The position numbers and the translations under genes were made by a program. Shown piece by piece: positions 12,328 through 20,796 of a stretch of DNA of 25,299 nt. The DNA is taken from positions 1 through 25,299 of the forward strand of contig DASZSB010000215.1 of assembly GCA_035548835.1 (NCBI GenBank), given 5' to 3'. Source of the stretch: FEN-1219 sp035548835 (GTDB lineage Bacteria; Pseudomonadota; Gammaproteobacteria; Steroidobacterales; Rariloculaceae). A model generated the notes under the pieces. It was not told the DNA's origin and searched no databases. It was given only the letters and a program-made list of their open reading frames with translations. Positions within the stretch are counted from its first letter, which is position 1; every line of letters starts with the position of its first letter.

Positions 12328-13524
12328 TCAGCGGTTCAGCGCGAACTTCAGGTGCGACGGCGCGTAGAGCGTGTCCATGGGCTGGTCGAACAGGAACGCG
12401 CGCAACGGCTCCTCCATCGCGAGCGCGTCGCGATAGCCCATGTCGATCAGCGCGCGCGTGAAGCCCGACTCGAACAGCAGATAGCTCACGAGCTGCAGCC
12501 CGCTCTTGCTGCTCGCCCCGAGCCCGCGCAGCAGCAGCCGCACGGCCCGCGGCAACTCGTGCGCGAAGCGCTCCGCCACGGCGCGGATGTCCTCCTTCGG
12601 CACGATCACGAGCGTCTGGATCGGCCGGAACGACGCGAGCGGCCCCGTGAGCCGCTCGAGCCCCAGCTGCTCGATGATCCGGTTCGTCCGCGAGATGCGC
12701 TCGAGATCGGTGTAAAGGCCGTCCATGAACAGCGTATCGAGCATGTAACCGGCCAGGTGCGCGAGCGTCGGCTCGACCGGCTCGCCGTCGACCGGTGGCT
12801 CCGGATCGGGCTGCTCGTCGCGCACGCCGATGACCAGGATCCGATCCGCGCCGAGATGCAGCGCCGGCGACAGCGGCGCGCGGTGGCGCATCGAGCCGTC
12901 GCCGTAGTACTCGCCGCCGATGCGCACGGGCGGGAACACGAACGGCACCGCCGCGCTCGCCATCAGATGGCTCACCTCGAGCCGCGTCGGGCGGCCGATG
13001 CGGCGCACGCGCGACCACGGCCTGAACTGCTCGCGCCCCTGGAAGAACGTCACGGAGCGCGCAGTCGTGTAGCCGGACGCCGTGATCGCCAACGCCTCGA
13101 GCTGCCCCTGCTCTATCGCGCGCGTAATCCCGGCGAACCGCACGTTGCGCTCGAGCAGCTCCCGCAACGGCGTGTTGTCGAGCAGCGAGTGCGGATTGCG
13201 CACACCGAGCCCGCCGAACACGATCGCCGCGAACCACTTCATGCTCGACTTCAGCATCGTCCAGTTGTCGGTGCGGTACACCTGGCTGGCGTGGAAGTTC
13301 GCCCACACTTGTTCCATGTCGCTCACGGCGCGCTCGAAATTCGCGGCGCGCCCCGCAAGGACGGCGGCGTTGATGGCACCGGCCGACGTGCCCGTGATGA
13401 TCGAGAAGGGATTCGGCGCGCCCGGCGGCAGCAGCGACGCAACCGCTTTCAGTACGCCCACCTGATAGGCGCCGCGGGCGCCGGCGCCCGGAAGGACGAG
13501 TGCCTTGTGCTTGCCGTCAGGCAC
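12328..13524 (-). CDS. Patatin-like phospholipase
   Basis: A predicted Ser-Asp dyad lipid acyl hydrolase of 398 residues. Visible motifs are the oxyanion-hole loop LPGAGARGAYQVGVL (11-25), the nucleophile elbow GTSAG (45-49, Ser47) and the DG pair with the second catalytic residue Asp209 (YYGDGSMRHRAPLSPAL). No signal peptide is seen, which suggests a cytosolic or membrane-face enzyme acting on phospholipids or acyl esters; the substrate cannot be told. The roughly 150 residues after the catalytic core are not recognised. The GTG start at 13524 lies inside the last codons of pyk (8-base overlap), so it is probably translated from the glycolytic operon mRNA. Several of these motifs resemble bacterial RssA/YchK-like patatins, but the protein is longer. 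Confidence 0.88.
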   Translation of the reverse strand: MPDGKHKALVLPGAGARGAYQVGVLKAVASLLPPGAPNPFSIITGTSAGAINAAVLAGRAANFERAVSDMEQVWANFHASQVYRTDNWTMLKSSMKWFAAIVFGGLGVRNPHSLLDNTPLRELLERNVRFAGITRAIEQGQLEALAITASGYTTARSVTFFQGREQFRPWSRVRRIGRPTRLEVSHLMASAAVPFVFPPVRIGGEYYGDGSMRHRAPLSPALHLGADRILVIGVRDEQPDPEPPVDGEPVEPTLAHLAGYMLDTLFMDGLYTDLERISRTNRIIEQLGLERLTGPLASFRPIQTLVIVPKEDIRAVAERFAHELPRAVRLLLRGLGASSKSGLQLVSYLLFESGFTRALIDMGYRDALAMEEPLRAFLFDQPMDTLYAPSHLKFALNR

Positions 13525-15001
13525 TCGCCGGCGAGCGGGCGGCTACCGCGCCCGGCACGGTCAGGATCTGCATCGAGTTCGTCCGGCCCGCCACGCCCTG
13601 CTGGTCGCCCTTGGTCAGCACGACGAGATCGCCGGACTTCACGGCACCGAACTGCAGCAGCGCATCGAACACGCTCTCCTGCACGACGGTGGCCTCCGGA
13701 CTGACCACGTCGAACGCGATAGCGTAGACGCCGCGGTACATGCTGACGCGCCGGCGCGTGGCCTCGTGGCGGGTGAAGGCAAAGACAGGGATGTCGGAAC
13801 GCACGCGCGACATCCAGAGCGGCGTCGAGCCGGATTCGGTCAGCGCGATGATCGCGCGGACGTTCAGGTGGTTCGCCACGTACATGACGGCCATCGCAAT
13901 GGCTTCGTCGACATGGGTGAACACGTCCTCGAGGCGGTAGTTCGCGGCCCGCCGGAACGTCTCGTGCTTCTCGGCGCCGATGCACAGCTCGGCCATCGTC
14001 TGCACGGCGCGCACCGGGTATTTGCCGACGGCGGTCTCGGCCGAGAGCATCACCGCGTCGGTGCCGTCCATGACGGCGTTCGCCACGTCGGACACCTCGG
14101 CGCGCGTCGGCGACGGCGAGTTGATCATCGACTCGAGCATCTGCGTGGCGGTGATGCACACCTTGTTGCGGGCGCGCGCGAGGCGGATCAGACCCTTCTG
14201 CAGACCGGTCATCGACGCATAGCCGACCTCGACCGCGAGGTCGCCGCGCGCCACCATGATGACGTCGCTCGCGTCGATGATGTCGCGGATGTTCTGCACG
14301 GCCTCGGCGCGCTCGATCTTCGCCACGATGTGCCCCTGACCGCCCGCGGCACGCAGCAGCGCACGCGCCTCCTCGATGTCGCCGGCGTTGCGCGCGAACG
14401 AGACCGACACGAAATCGAGGCCCAGCCGCGCCGCCGTCTCCACGTCGCGGCGGTCCTTGTCCGACAGTGCCGGAGCCGACAGGCCGCCGCCCTGCTTGTT
14501 CAGTCCCTTGTGATCGGCGAGCTTGCCGCCCTGCTTCACGCGCGTGTGAATCCGCGTGCCTTCTACGCTCTGCACCTCGAGCACGATCAGGCCGTCGTCG
14601 AGCAGCAGCGTATCGCCGGACGCCACGTCGTGCGTCAGGTTGCGGTACGCACAGCCGACGGCGTGCTCGTCGCCACCGTTCGGATCCATGGCGGTGTCGA
14701 GCACGAACTCGTTGCCCTCGCTCAGCGTGACCGGCCCTTTCTTGAAGGACTCGATGCGGATCTTCGGCCCCTGCAGGTCACCCATGATGCCGATGTGGCG
14801 GCCGACCTTGGCCGAGACGTCCCGCACCATGGCCACCCGGGCCGCCTGGTCGGCGGCCGTGCCGTGCGAGAAGTTGATGCGGAAGACGTCCGTACCGGCG
14901 CGGATCAGCTGCTCGATGACGGCGGCGTTGTCGGTGGCGGGCCCGAGCGTCGCGACGATCTTCGTGCGCCGCCTGATTTCCTCGGGACCTGTATCTGGCA
15001 C
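13517..15001 (-). CDS. pyk: Pyruvate kinase (PykA type)
   Basis: Transfers phosphate from PEP to ADP, giving pyruvate and ATP in the last step of glycolysis. In the 494 residues the substrate and K+-binding block RINFSHG is at 41-47, GDLQGPKIR at 74-82, the catalytic lysine Lys228 in AKIERAEAV, the Mg-binding Glu230 and Asp254 (MVARGDLAVEVG), and TATQMLESMI at 284-293. A C-terminal regulatory domain is present. The start is GTG at 15001, whose G is also the last base of the glycerate-kinase TAG, so it is translationally coupled. Upstream in-frame codons to 15097 lack homology. Adjacency to a TtuD-type glycerate kinase resembles the ttuD-ttuE pair of tartrate loci. No aldolase follows; a phospholipase does. 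Confidence 0.95.
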   Translation of the reverse strand: MPDTGPEEIRRRTKIVATLGPATDNAAVIEQLIRAGTDVFRINFSHGTAADQAARVAMVRDVSAKVGRHIGIMGDLQGPKIRIESFKKGPVTLSEGNEFVLDTAMDPNGGDEHAVGCAYRNLTHDVASGDTLLLDDGLIVLEVQSVEGTRIHTRVKQGGKLADHKGLNKQGGGLSAPALSDKDRRDVETAARLGLDFVSVSFARNAGDIEEARALLRAAGGQGHIVAKIERAEAVQNIRDIIDASDVIMVARGDLAVEVGYASMTGLQKGLIRLARARNKVCITATQMLESMINSPSPTRAEVSDVANAVMDGTDAVMLSAETAVGKYPVRAVQTMAELCIGAEKHETFRRAANYRLEDVFTHVDEAIAMAVMYVANHLNVRAIIALTESGSTPLWMSRVRSDIPVFAFTRHEATRRRVSMYRGVYAIAFDVVSPEATVVQESVFDALLQFGAVKSGDLVVLTKGDQQGVAGRTNSMQILTVPGAVAARSPASA

Positions 15002-16299
15002 TAGCGTGGTCTCGGACCGGGTTGGTTTTCGCAAAGTATTAATCTGAAGTCGTTGACGTTGGTTCGCGTGGGCCCGGTTCGCACCAGCAGTCCACACGCA
15101 TCAAAGTAACTGTAACTGTCGTGCTGCGCCAGTAGCGCCGCCAGCGACAGGCCCCGCGCGCGGCCAAGCTCCAGGATTTCCGGGACCACGATGCCGCCGG
15201 CGTGGTCGCCGTGGCCATCGATACCGTCCGTGTCGGCCGCGAGCGCGTAGACACCGGGCGCGCCGCGAAGCTCGAGCGCGAGCGCGGACAGATACTCGGT
15301 ATTGCGACCGCCGCGGCCGCCGCCGTCGCCGAGCGCCACACGCGTCTCGCCGCCCGAGAGGATCGCCGCGCGCTTGCCCGCCGCACGCAGCTGCTTCGCC
15401 ATGCGCGCGTGCTCGCGGCCGAGCGCCTGCGCCTCGTCGTCGAGATCGTCGCCGAGCAGCAGCACCTCGTAGCCGCGCTCGCCGAGCAGCTTCGCCGCGG
15501 CGGCGAGCGCCGTGGCCGCGGTCGCGATCAGGTGTACCGAGTCGCCTGCGAACCGGGGATCGCCGGGCTTCGGCGTCTCCCACTGCGGGTCACGCAGCGC
15601 GGGCGCAAGCTCCGCAAGCCGCGGATAGCGGTACTTCTCGAGGATCGCGATCGCGTCCTGCTGCGTCGTCGGATCGGCGATCGTGGGCCCGGACGCAATC
15701 GCGCCCACGTCGTCGCCCGGCACGTCGGAGATCACGAACGTCGCGACCGGCGCCGGGTGCGCGGCCACCGCGAGCCGCCCGCCCTTGAGAAGCGACAGGT
15801 GCTTGCGCACGCAGTTGATCTCGCGGATGTCGGCGCCCTGGCGGATCAGGAAATTCGCGGCCGCGCGCTTCTGCTCGAAGCTGAGCACCGGCAGCGGCTG
15901 CGACGCGAGCGACGAGCCGCCGCCGGAGATCAGGCAGATCAGCGTCTCGTCGCGGCCGACGCCGGCCGCGAGCTCGAGCAGGCGCGCTCCGGCCGCGAGG
16001 CTCGCGCTGTCCGGCGACGGATGCCCGGCTTCGACGACCTCGATGCCGCCGCACTGCTCGCCCGGCAACAGTCCGTGGCCGTATCGCGTGACGACCATGC
16101 CGCGCACGGGCGACCCCCAGTGGGCGTGGAACGCGGCCGCCATCGACGCGGCCGCCTTGCCGGCGCCGAGCACGACGGCGGGGCGGCGCGGCAAGCCCGC
16201 CAGCGCGGGGGGCAGGCACACGCCGGGCGCCGCGGCCCGCGATGCGATCTCGAACGCTTGCGCCAGCAACCGCCGCTGTTGCGACGAAGCGTCCGGCAC
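15001..16299 (-). CDS. ttuD: Glycerate 2-kinase, class II (TtuD/GckA, MOFRL family)
   Basis: Phosphorylates D-glycerate with ATP. This class usually gives 2-phosphoglycerate, unlike the 3-phosphoglycerate-forming GlxK class. The 432 residues contain the N-terminal DUF4147 domain with GAGKAAASM (45-53), ISGGGSSL (124-131) and GDDVGAIASGPT (195-206). The C-terminal MOFRL domain has SGGETRV (315-321), GGRNTEY (330-336) and ADTDGIDG (355-362). Older databases name such proteins hydroxypyruvate reductase; the motifs here are those of the kinase. GTG at 16299 lies 4 bases after the pgk stop; the open frame continuing upstream into pgk is a shadow. Between pgk and pyk, its product would enter glycolysis below phosphoglycerate mutase and need only enolase and pyruvate kinase. 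The source of glycerate (glyoxylate, tartrate or glycolate routes) is not visible. Confidence 0.9.
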   Translation of the reverse strand: MPDASSQQRRLLAQAFEIASRAAAPGVCLPPALAGLPRRPAVVLGAGKAAASMAAAFHAHWGSPVRGMVVTRYGHGLLPGEQCGGIEVVEAGHPSPDSASLAAGARLLELAAGVGRDETLICLISGGGSSLASQPLPVLSFEQKRAAANFLIRQGADIREINCVRKHLSLLKGGRLAVAAHPAPVATFVISDVPGDDVGAIASGPTIADPTTQQDAIAILEKYRYPRLAELAPALRDPQWETPKPGDPRFAGDSVHLIATAATALAAAAKLLGERGYEVLLLGDDLDDEAQALGREHARMAKQLRAAGKRAAILSGGETRVALGDGGGRGGRNTEYLSALALELRGAPGVYALAADTDGIDGHGDHAGGIVVPEILELGRARGLSLAALLAQHDSYSYFDACGLLVRTGPTRTNVNDFRLILCENQPGPRPR

Positions 16300-16303
16300 G
16301 GGC

Positions 16304-17488
16304 TCAGGCGCCTGCAGCGCGTTGCTCCAGGGTCGCGACGGCGGGCAGTTTCTTGCCTTCGAGGAACTCGAGGAACGCACCGCCGCCGGTGGAGACATAG
16401 GAGATCTTCTCGCCGACACCGAATTGCTCGATCGCCGCGAGCGTGTCGCCGCCGCCGGCGATCGAGAACGCGCGGCTAGCGGCCACGGCCTCGGCGATGC
16501 GCTTCGTGCCCGCCGCGAACTCCGGGTTCTCGAACACGCCCACGGGACCGTTCCACACGATGGTGCCCGCGCCTGCGAGGCGCTCGGCATAGAGCTTCGC
16601 GGTCTCGGGGCCGATGTCGAGGATCATGTCGTCGGCGCCGACCGCCCCGACCTTCTTGATGGTGCCACGCACGCCCGCATCGAGGCTCGGCGCCACCACG
16701 ACGTCGACGGGCAGCGGAATCTTCGCCTTGCCGAAACCGCCGTTCAGAAGCTTCTTCGCGAAATCGAGCATGTCCTTCTCGTAGAGCGACTTGCCGACCG
16801 GCGCGCCGGACGCGGCGAGCACCGTATTCGCGATGCCGCCGCCCAGGATCAGCTCGTCGACCTGCGACGACAGCGACTGCAGCACCTCGAGCTTGGTCGA
16901 CACCTTCGAGCCGCCCAGGATCGCGACCAGCGGGCGCTTCGGGCTCTGCAGTGCCGCGGCCAGCGCTTCGAGCTCGGCCACGAGCAGCGGGCCCGCGCAC
17001 GCGACGGGCGCGAACCGTGCCACGCCGTTCGTGCTGGCCTGCGCGCGATGCGCCGTGCCGAACGCGTCCATGACGAACACGTCGCACAGGGCCGCCATGC
17101 GCTTCGCGAGCGCATCGTCGTCGGCTTCCTCGCCGACGTTGAAGCGCACGTTCTCGCAGAGCGCGATCTCGCCGTCCTCGAGTACCACGCCATCGAGCCA
17201 GTTTTCGACGAGCGGCACTTTGCGTCCCAGCATCTCGCCGAGCTTGTCGGCGACGGGCTGCAGCGACGCCGCGGGATCCGGCTTGCCTTCCTTCGGCCGG
17301 CCCAGATGCGACATGACCAGCACGCGCGCGCCGGCATCGAGCGCGGCGCGCAGCGTCGGCAGCGCCGCGTCGAGACGCGCGGTGCTCGTGATCTTGCCGT
17401 TCTTGACCGGGACGTTCAGGTCCTCGCGGATCAGCACGCGCTTGCCGCGCAGCGCGAGATCCGCCATGCGTTTGACCTTGAGCGCCAT
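16304..17488 (-). CDS. pgk: Phosphoglycerate kinase
   Basis: Reversible ATP-forming step from 1,3-bisphosphoglycerate to 3-phosphoglycerate in glycolysis and gluconeogenesis. It has 394 residues, the normal length. The substrate block VLIREDLNVPVKNGKI (18-33) contains Asp23 and Asn25. MSHLGRPK follows, then CENVRFNVGEE, VMDAFGTAHRAQAST and ILGGSKVSTKLEVL. The nucleotide-binding C-terminal half has WNGPVGVFENPEFAAGT and GGGDTLAAIE. The ATG follows the gap stop by 7 bases. It is third in tkt-gap-pgk-ttuD-pyk, an order that groups lower glycolysis with transketolase, as in Calvin-cycle-derived and many proteobacterial clusters; no phosphoribulokinase or RuBisCO is present here. Confidence 0.97.
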   Translation of the reverse strand: MALKVKRMADLALRGKRVLIREDLNVPVKNGKITSTARLDAALPTLRAALDAGARVLVMSHLGRPKEGKPDPAASLQPVADKLGEMLGRKVPLVENWLDGVVLEDGEIALCENVRFNVGEEADDDALAKRMAALCDVFVMDAFGTAHRAQASTNGVARFAPVACAGPLLVAELEALAAALQSPKRPLVAILGGSKVSTKLEVLQSLSSQVDELILGGGIANTVLAASGAPVGKSLYEKDMLDFAKKLLNGGFGKAKIPLPVDVVVAPSLDAGVRGTIKKVGAVGADDMILDIGPETAKLYAERLAGAGTIVWNGPVGVFENPEFAAGTKRIAEAVAASRAFSIAGGGDTLAAIEQFGVGEKISYVSTGGGAFLEFLEGKKLPAVATLEQRAAGA

Positions 17489-17495
17489 GGCCGGA

Positions 17496-18509
17496 TTACT
17501 TCGCGTTCGCGAGCGCGAGCGTCGTGTCCAGCATCCGGTTGCTGAAGCCCCACTCGTTGTCGTACCACGAGCAGACCTTCACGAGCTTGCCGTCGATGAT
17601 CTTCGTCAGGCTCGAGTCGTACACGGACGACGCCGGGTTGTGGTTGAAGTCGCTGGAAACCAGCGGCTCGTCGACATACTCGAGCACGCCCTTGAGTGCG
17701 CCCTGGCTGGCCTTCTTCATGGCCTCGTCGATCTCCTTGTTCGTCGTGGCGCGAGCGGCCTCGAACGTCAGATCGACGAGCGACACATTGATCGTCGGCA
17801 CGCGCACGGAGAAGCCGTCGAGCTTGCCGTTCAGCTCCGGCAGCACGAGGCCCACCGCGGCCGCGGCGCCGGTCTTCGTCGGAATCATGTTCTGCGTGGC
17901 CGAGCGCGCGCGGCGCAGGTCGCTGTGGTAGACGTCCGTCAGCACCTGATCGTTCGTGTAAGCATGCACCGTGGTCATGATGCCGCGCACGAGGCCGACG
18001 GTCTCGTTCAGCACCTTCGCGATCGGCGCGAGACAGTTCGTGGTGCACGACGCGTTCGAGATGACCGTATCGCTCGCCTTCAGCACCTGGTGGTTCACGC
18101 CATAGACGATCGTGGCGTCGACGTCCTTGCCGCCGGGCGCCGAGATGATGACCTTCTTCGCACCGGCCTTCAGGTGCATGCCGGCCTTCTCCTTCGACGT
18201 GAAGAGGCCCGTGCACTCGAGCACGATGTCGACGCCGAGGGCGCCCCACGGCAGCTTCGACGGATCGCGCTCGGCGCACACCTTGATCTTGTCGCCGTCG
18301 ACCACGAGGTTGTCGCCGTCGACGCCGACCTTGAACGGAAACGGACCATGCGCCGTGTCGTAACGCGTCAGGTGAGCGTTGGTCTTGGCGTCGCCGAGAT
18401 CGTTGATGGCGACGATCTGGATCTCGCTGCGGCGCTTGCCTTCATACAGAGCGCGCAGGATGTTGCGACCGATACGGCCATAGCCGTTGATTGCTACTTT
18501 GACGGGCAT
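17496..18509 (-). CDS. gap: Glyceraldehyde-3-phosphate dehydrogenase, type I
   Basis: Oxidative phosphorylation of glyceraldehyde 3-phosphate with NAD(P)+. The 337 residues have the Rossmann start INGYGRIGRN (7-16) and Asp37 after the second strand (VAINDLGD), which favours NAD+. The catalytic nucleophile Cys155 is in SNASCTTNCLAP and its partner His182 in MTTVHAYTNDQ; the phosphate loops are IPTKTGAAAAVGLVLPEL and RVPTINVSLVDL. A TNDQ-LRRAR variant of the S-loop is seen, common in beta- and gammaproteobacterial enzymes. A very good ribosome site AAGGGAGG precedes the ATG by 4 bases. It lies 40 bases after tkt, probably in one operon. Confidence 0.97.
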   Translation of the reverse strand: MPVKVAINGYGRIGRNILRALYEGKRRSEIQIVAINDLGDAKTNAHLTRYDTAHGPFPFKVGVDGDNLVVDGDKIKVCAERDPSKLPWGALGVDIVLECTGLFTSKEKAGMHLKAGAKKVIISAPGGKDVDATIVYGVNHQVLKASDTVISNASCTTNCLAPIAKVLNETVGLVRGIMTTVHAYTNDQVLTDVYHSDLRRARSATQNMIPTKTGAAAAVGLVLPELNGKLDGFSVRVPTINVSLVDLTFEAARATTNKEIDEAMKKASQGALKGVLEYVDEPLVSSDFNHNPASSVYDSSLTKIIDGKLVKVCSWYDNEWGFSNRMLDTTLALANAK

Positions 18510-18549
18510 GATGCCTCCCTTGGCAGGCGTTACGACTGACGTTTGAGAA

Positions 18550-20577
18550 CTAGAGCAACCGCTTGGCGGCCGCGACGACGGCGTCCACCGTGAAGCCGAA
18601 ATGCTCGAACAGCGCCTTCGCGGGCGCCGAATGACCGAACTGGTCGATGCCGATCACGCTGCCGCGGCCGCCGACGTAGCGCCACCAGCCGGCCGTGGCG
18701 CCAGCCTCGATCGCGAGGCGCGCGCCCTGCGGCGGCAGCACGTGATTGCGGTATTCCTCGCTCTGGCGGTCGAATGCCTGCGTGCACGGCATCGACACCA
18801 CGCGCACGGCCACGCCGGACTGCTCGAGCGCCTTCGCGGCGCCGATCGCGAGCTGCACCTCGGAACCCGTGGCGATCAGCGTGATGGCCGGCGCCGCAGC
18901 GCTGCTGCTCACGATGTAGCCGCCGCGCGCGATCAGCGCGACCTGCTCCGCCGTGCGCGGCACGTGCGGCAGGTCCTGCCGCGTCAGCACGAGACTCGTG
19001 GGACCGGTGCGCCGCTCGATCGCCGCGCGCCAGGCGACGGCGGTCTCGACGGTATCGCAGGGCCGCCACAGATCCATGTTCGGCATGACGCGCAGGCTCG
19101 CGAGATGCTCGATCGGCTGGTGCGTGGGGCCGTCCTCGCCAAGACCGATCGAGTCGTGCGTCAGCACGAAGATGCTCTGCAGGCCGATCAGCGACGCCAT
19201 GCGCAACGCGTTGCGCGCGTAGTCGGAGAACACGAGGAACGTGCCGCCGTACGGAATCGTGCCGCCGTGCGCCGCGAAACCGTTCATGACGGCGGCCATG
19301 CCGAACTCACGCACGCCATAGTGGATGTAATTGCCGCTCGCGTCCGCGGGCGTCAGCAGCTTCGAGTACTTGTGCTGCGTGTTGTTCGAGCCCGTGAGAT
19401 CGGCCGAGCCGCCCACGAGCTCCGGCAGCTTCGGCGCCAGCGCCTCGAGCGCCGTCTGCGACGCCTTGCGCGTAGCCATGGTCTTCCCCGCGGCCGCGAG
19501 GCCGCCGATCGCCGCGTCGGCGTGCTCCGCCCAGCCGGCCGGCAGCTCGCCGCGCATGCGGCGCGTAAACTCGGCCGCGAGATCGGGGTACTGCTTGCGG
19601 TAGGTCGCGAAACGCGCCTGCCAGTCGGCCTCGAGCCGTGCACCGCGCTCGCGCGCGTCCCAGGCGGCCTTCACGTCGGCAGGAATCACGAACGGCGGCT
19701 CGTCCCAATGGAGATGCTTGCGCGCCGCGGCCGCTTCGACGGGGCCGAGCGCGGCACCATGCGTGGCCGACGTGCCCTGCACGTTCGGCGCGCCGTACCC
19801 GATGATGGTCTTGCAGCAGATCAGCGACGGCCGCGCGGTCTCCGCGCGGGCCGCGTCGATGGCCTTGCGAACAGCCTCGGGATCGTGGCCGTCGACCGCA
19901 GGCTGGACGTGCCAGCCGTACGCTTCGAAGCGCTTCGGCGTGTCGTCGGTGAACCAGCCACGTGTGTCGCCGTCGATCGAGATGCCGTTGTCGTCGTAGA
20001 ACGCGATCAGCTTGCCGAGCTTGTGCGTGCCCGCGAGCGCGCACGCCTCGTGCGAGACGCCTTCCATCATGCAGCCGTCGCCGAGGAACACGTACGTGTA
20101 GTGATCGACGATGGCGGCGCCGGGGCGATTGAACTGCGCCGCGAGGTGCTTCTCGGCGAGCGCCATGCCCACGGCGTTCGCAATGCCCTGGCCCAGCGGC
20201 CCGGTCGTGGTCTCCACGCCGAGATCGAGATCGCGCTCCGGGTGACCGGCGATGCGCGAGCCGAGCTGGCGGAATTTCTTCAGCTCGTCGAGCTCGACCG
20301 GGTACCCGGTGAGATACGCGACCGAGTACAGCAACATGGAGCCGTGGCCGTTCGACAGCACGAAGCGGTCACGGTCCCACCAGTGGCCGTTGGCCGGGTT
20401 GAACTTCAGGTAGTCGTTCCACAGCACCTCGGCGATGTCGGCCATGCCCATCGGCATGCCGGGGTGTCCCGACTTGGCCGCCTCGACGGCATCCATCGAC
20501 AGCATCCGGATCGCATTGGCGAGGCGCCGGCGTGCCGGTCGGTTCGAGGTGGCCGCTTGGTCGGTCGGGAGAGCCAT
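18550..20577 (-). CDS. tkt: Transketolase
   Basis: Thiamine-diphosphate enzyme moving two-carbon units between pentose-phosphate-pathway sugars. The 675 residues (E. coli TktA has 663) contain the conserved substrate and cofactor histidines in KSGHPGMPMG (His38), LSNGHGS (His78) and IAGHPE (His112), and the thiamine-diphosphate motif GDGCMMEG (166-173). The central domain has HYGVREFGM with the catalytic Glu, then the GGTFLVFSDYARNALR and LTHDSIGLGEDGPTHQP blocks. The C-terminal domain has IATGSEVQLA. The ATG at 20577 opens the family N-terminus; the reading frame continues open to about 21597 against cpdA but without homology. There is no ribosome site before the ATG. It is the first gene of the carbon-metabolism operon. 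Confidence 0.96.
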   Translation of the reverse strand: MALPTDQAATSNRPARRRLANAIRMLSMDAVEAAKSGHPGMPMGMADIAEVLWNDYLKFNPANGHWWDRDRFVLSNGHGSMLLYSVAYLTGYPVELDELKKFRQLGSRIAGHPERDLDLGVETTTGPLGQGIANAVGMALAEKHLAAQFNRPGAAIVDHYTYVFLGDGCMMEGVSHEACALAGTHKLGKLIAFYDDNGISIDGDTRGWFTDDTPKRFEAYGWHVQPAVDGHDPEAVRKAIDAARAETARPSLICCKTIIGYGAPNVQGTSATHGAALGPVEAAAARKHLHWDEPPFVIPADVKAAWDARERGARLEADWQARFATYRKQYPDLAAEFTRRMRGELPAGWAEHADAAIGGLAAAGKTMATRKASQTALEALAPKLPELVGGSADLTGSNNTQHKYSKLLTPADASGNYIHYGVREFGMAAVMNGFAAHGGTIPYGGTFLVFSDYARNALRMASLIGLQSIFVLTHDSIGLGEDGPTHQPIEHLASLRVMPNMDLWRPCDTVETAVAWRAAIERRTGPTSLVLTRQDLPHVPRTAEQVALIARGGYIVSSSAAAPAITLIATGSEVQLAIGAAKALEQSGVAVRVVSMPCTQAFDRQSEEYRNHVLPPQGARLAIEAGATAGWWRYVGGRGSVIGIDQFGHSAPAKALFEHFGFTVDAVVAAAKRLL

Positions 20578-20627
20578 GACGTTGTTGTTCTGAATTGCCG
20601 GGCGGGGATCGAATCGGCTTCGACCCG

Positions 20628-20633
20628 TGTCAA
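20628..20633 (-). promoter_or_regulatory. Consensus -35 TTGACA upstream of tkt
   Basis: On the minus strand TTGACA (20633-20628) is a perfect -35 hexamer 51 bases before the tkt start codon. The hexamer expected 17 bases downstream is GATCCC, a poor -10, so promoter function is possible but would need an activator or different spacing. Confidence 0.3.
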
Positions 20634-20661
20634 CAAAGGGCGTGGAAGTTGCAGGAACGAA

Positions 20662-20673
20662 CGACAATTGTCG
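20662..20673. promoter_or_regulatory. 12-bp perfect palindrome between tkt and cpdA
   Basis: CGACAATTGTCG reads the same on both strands. It lies 29 bases upstream of the TTGACA of tkt and about 120 bases upstream of cpdA. An AT core flanked by CG arms stands out in this GC-rich region and would suit a dimeric repressor or activator. No specific regulator can be named from the sequence. Confidence 0.3.
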
Positions 20674-20796
20674 CCTACCGGGGACAGGTGGCGCAACCAA
20701 TCGGGCGGCCGGCGATCTGTGAGCCAGTGCCCGTCCGCCATGCGGTTTACGCGTATCATCGACCTCACATAAGTCGCATTCCGTCCAGCCCACCGC

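Noticed and set aside
13505..17545. Several 450-620 residue plus-strand frames opposite the glycolytic genes
   Set aside because: They mirror codon structure of pyk, ttuD and pgk, have low-complexity composition and no recognisable motifs.
20717..20730. CRP-like half site TGTGA upstream of cpdA
   Set aside because: Only one half of the TGTGA-N6-TCACA pattern is present.
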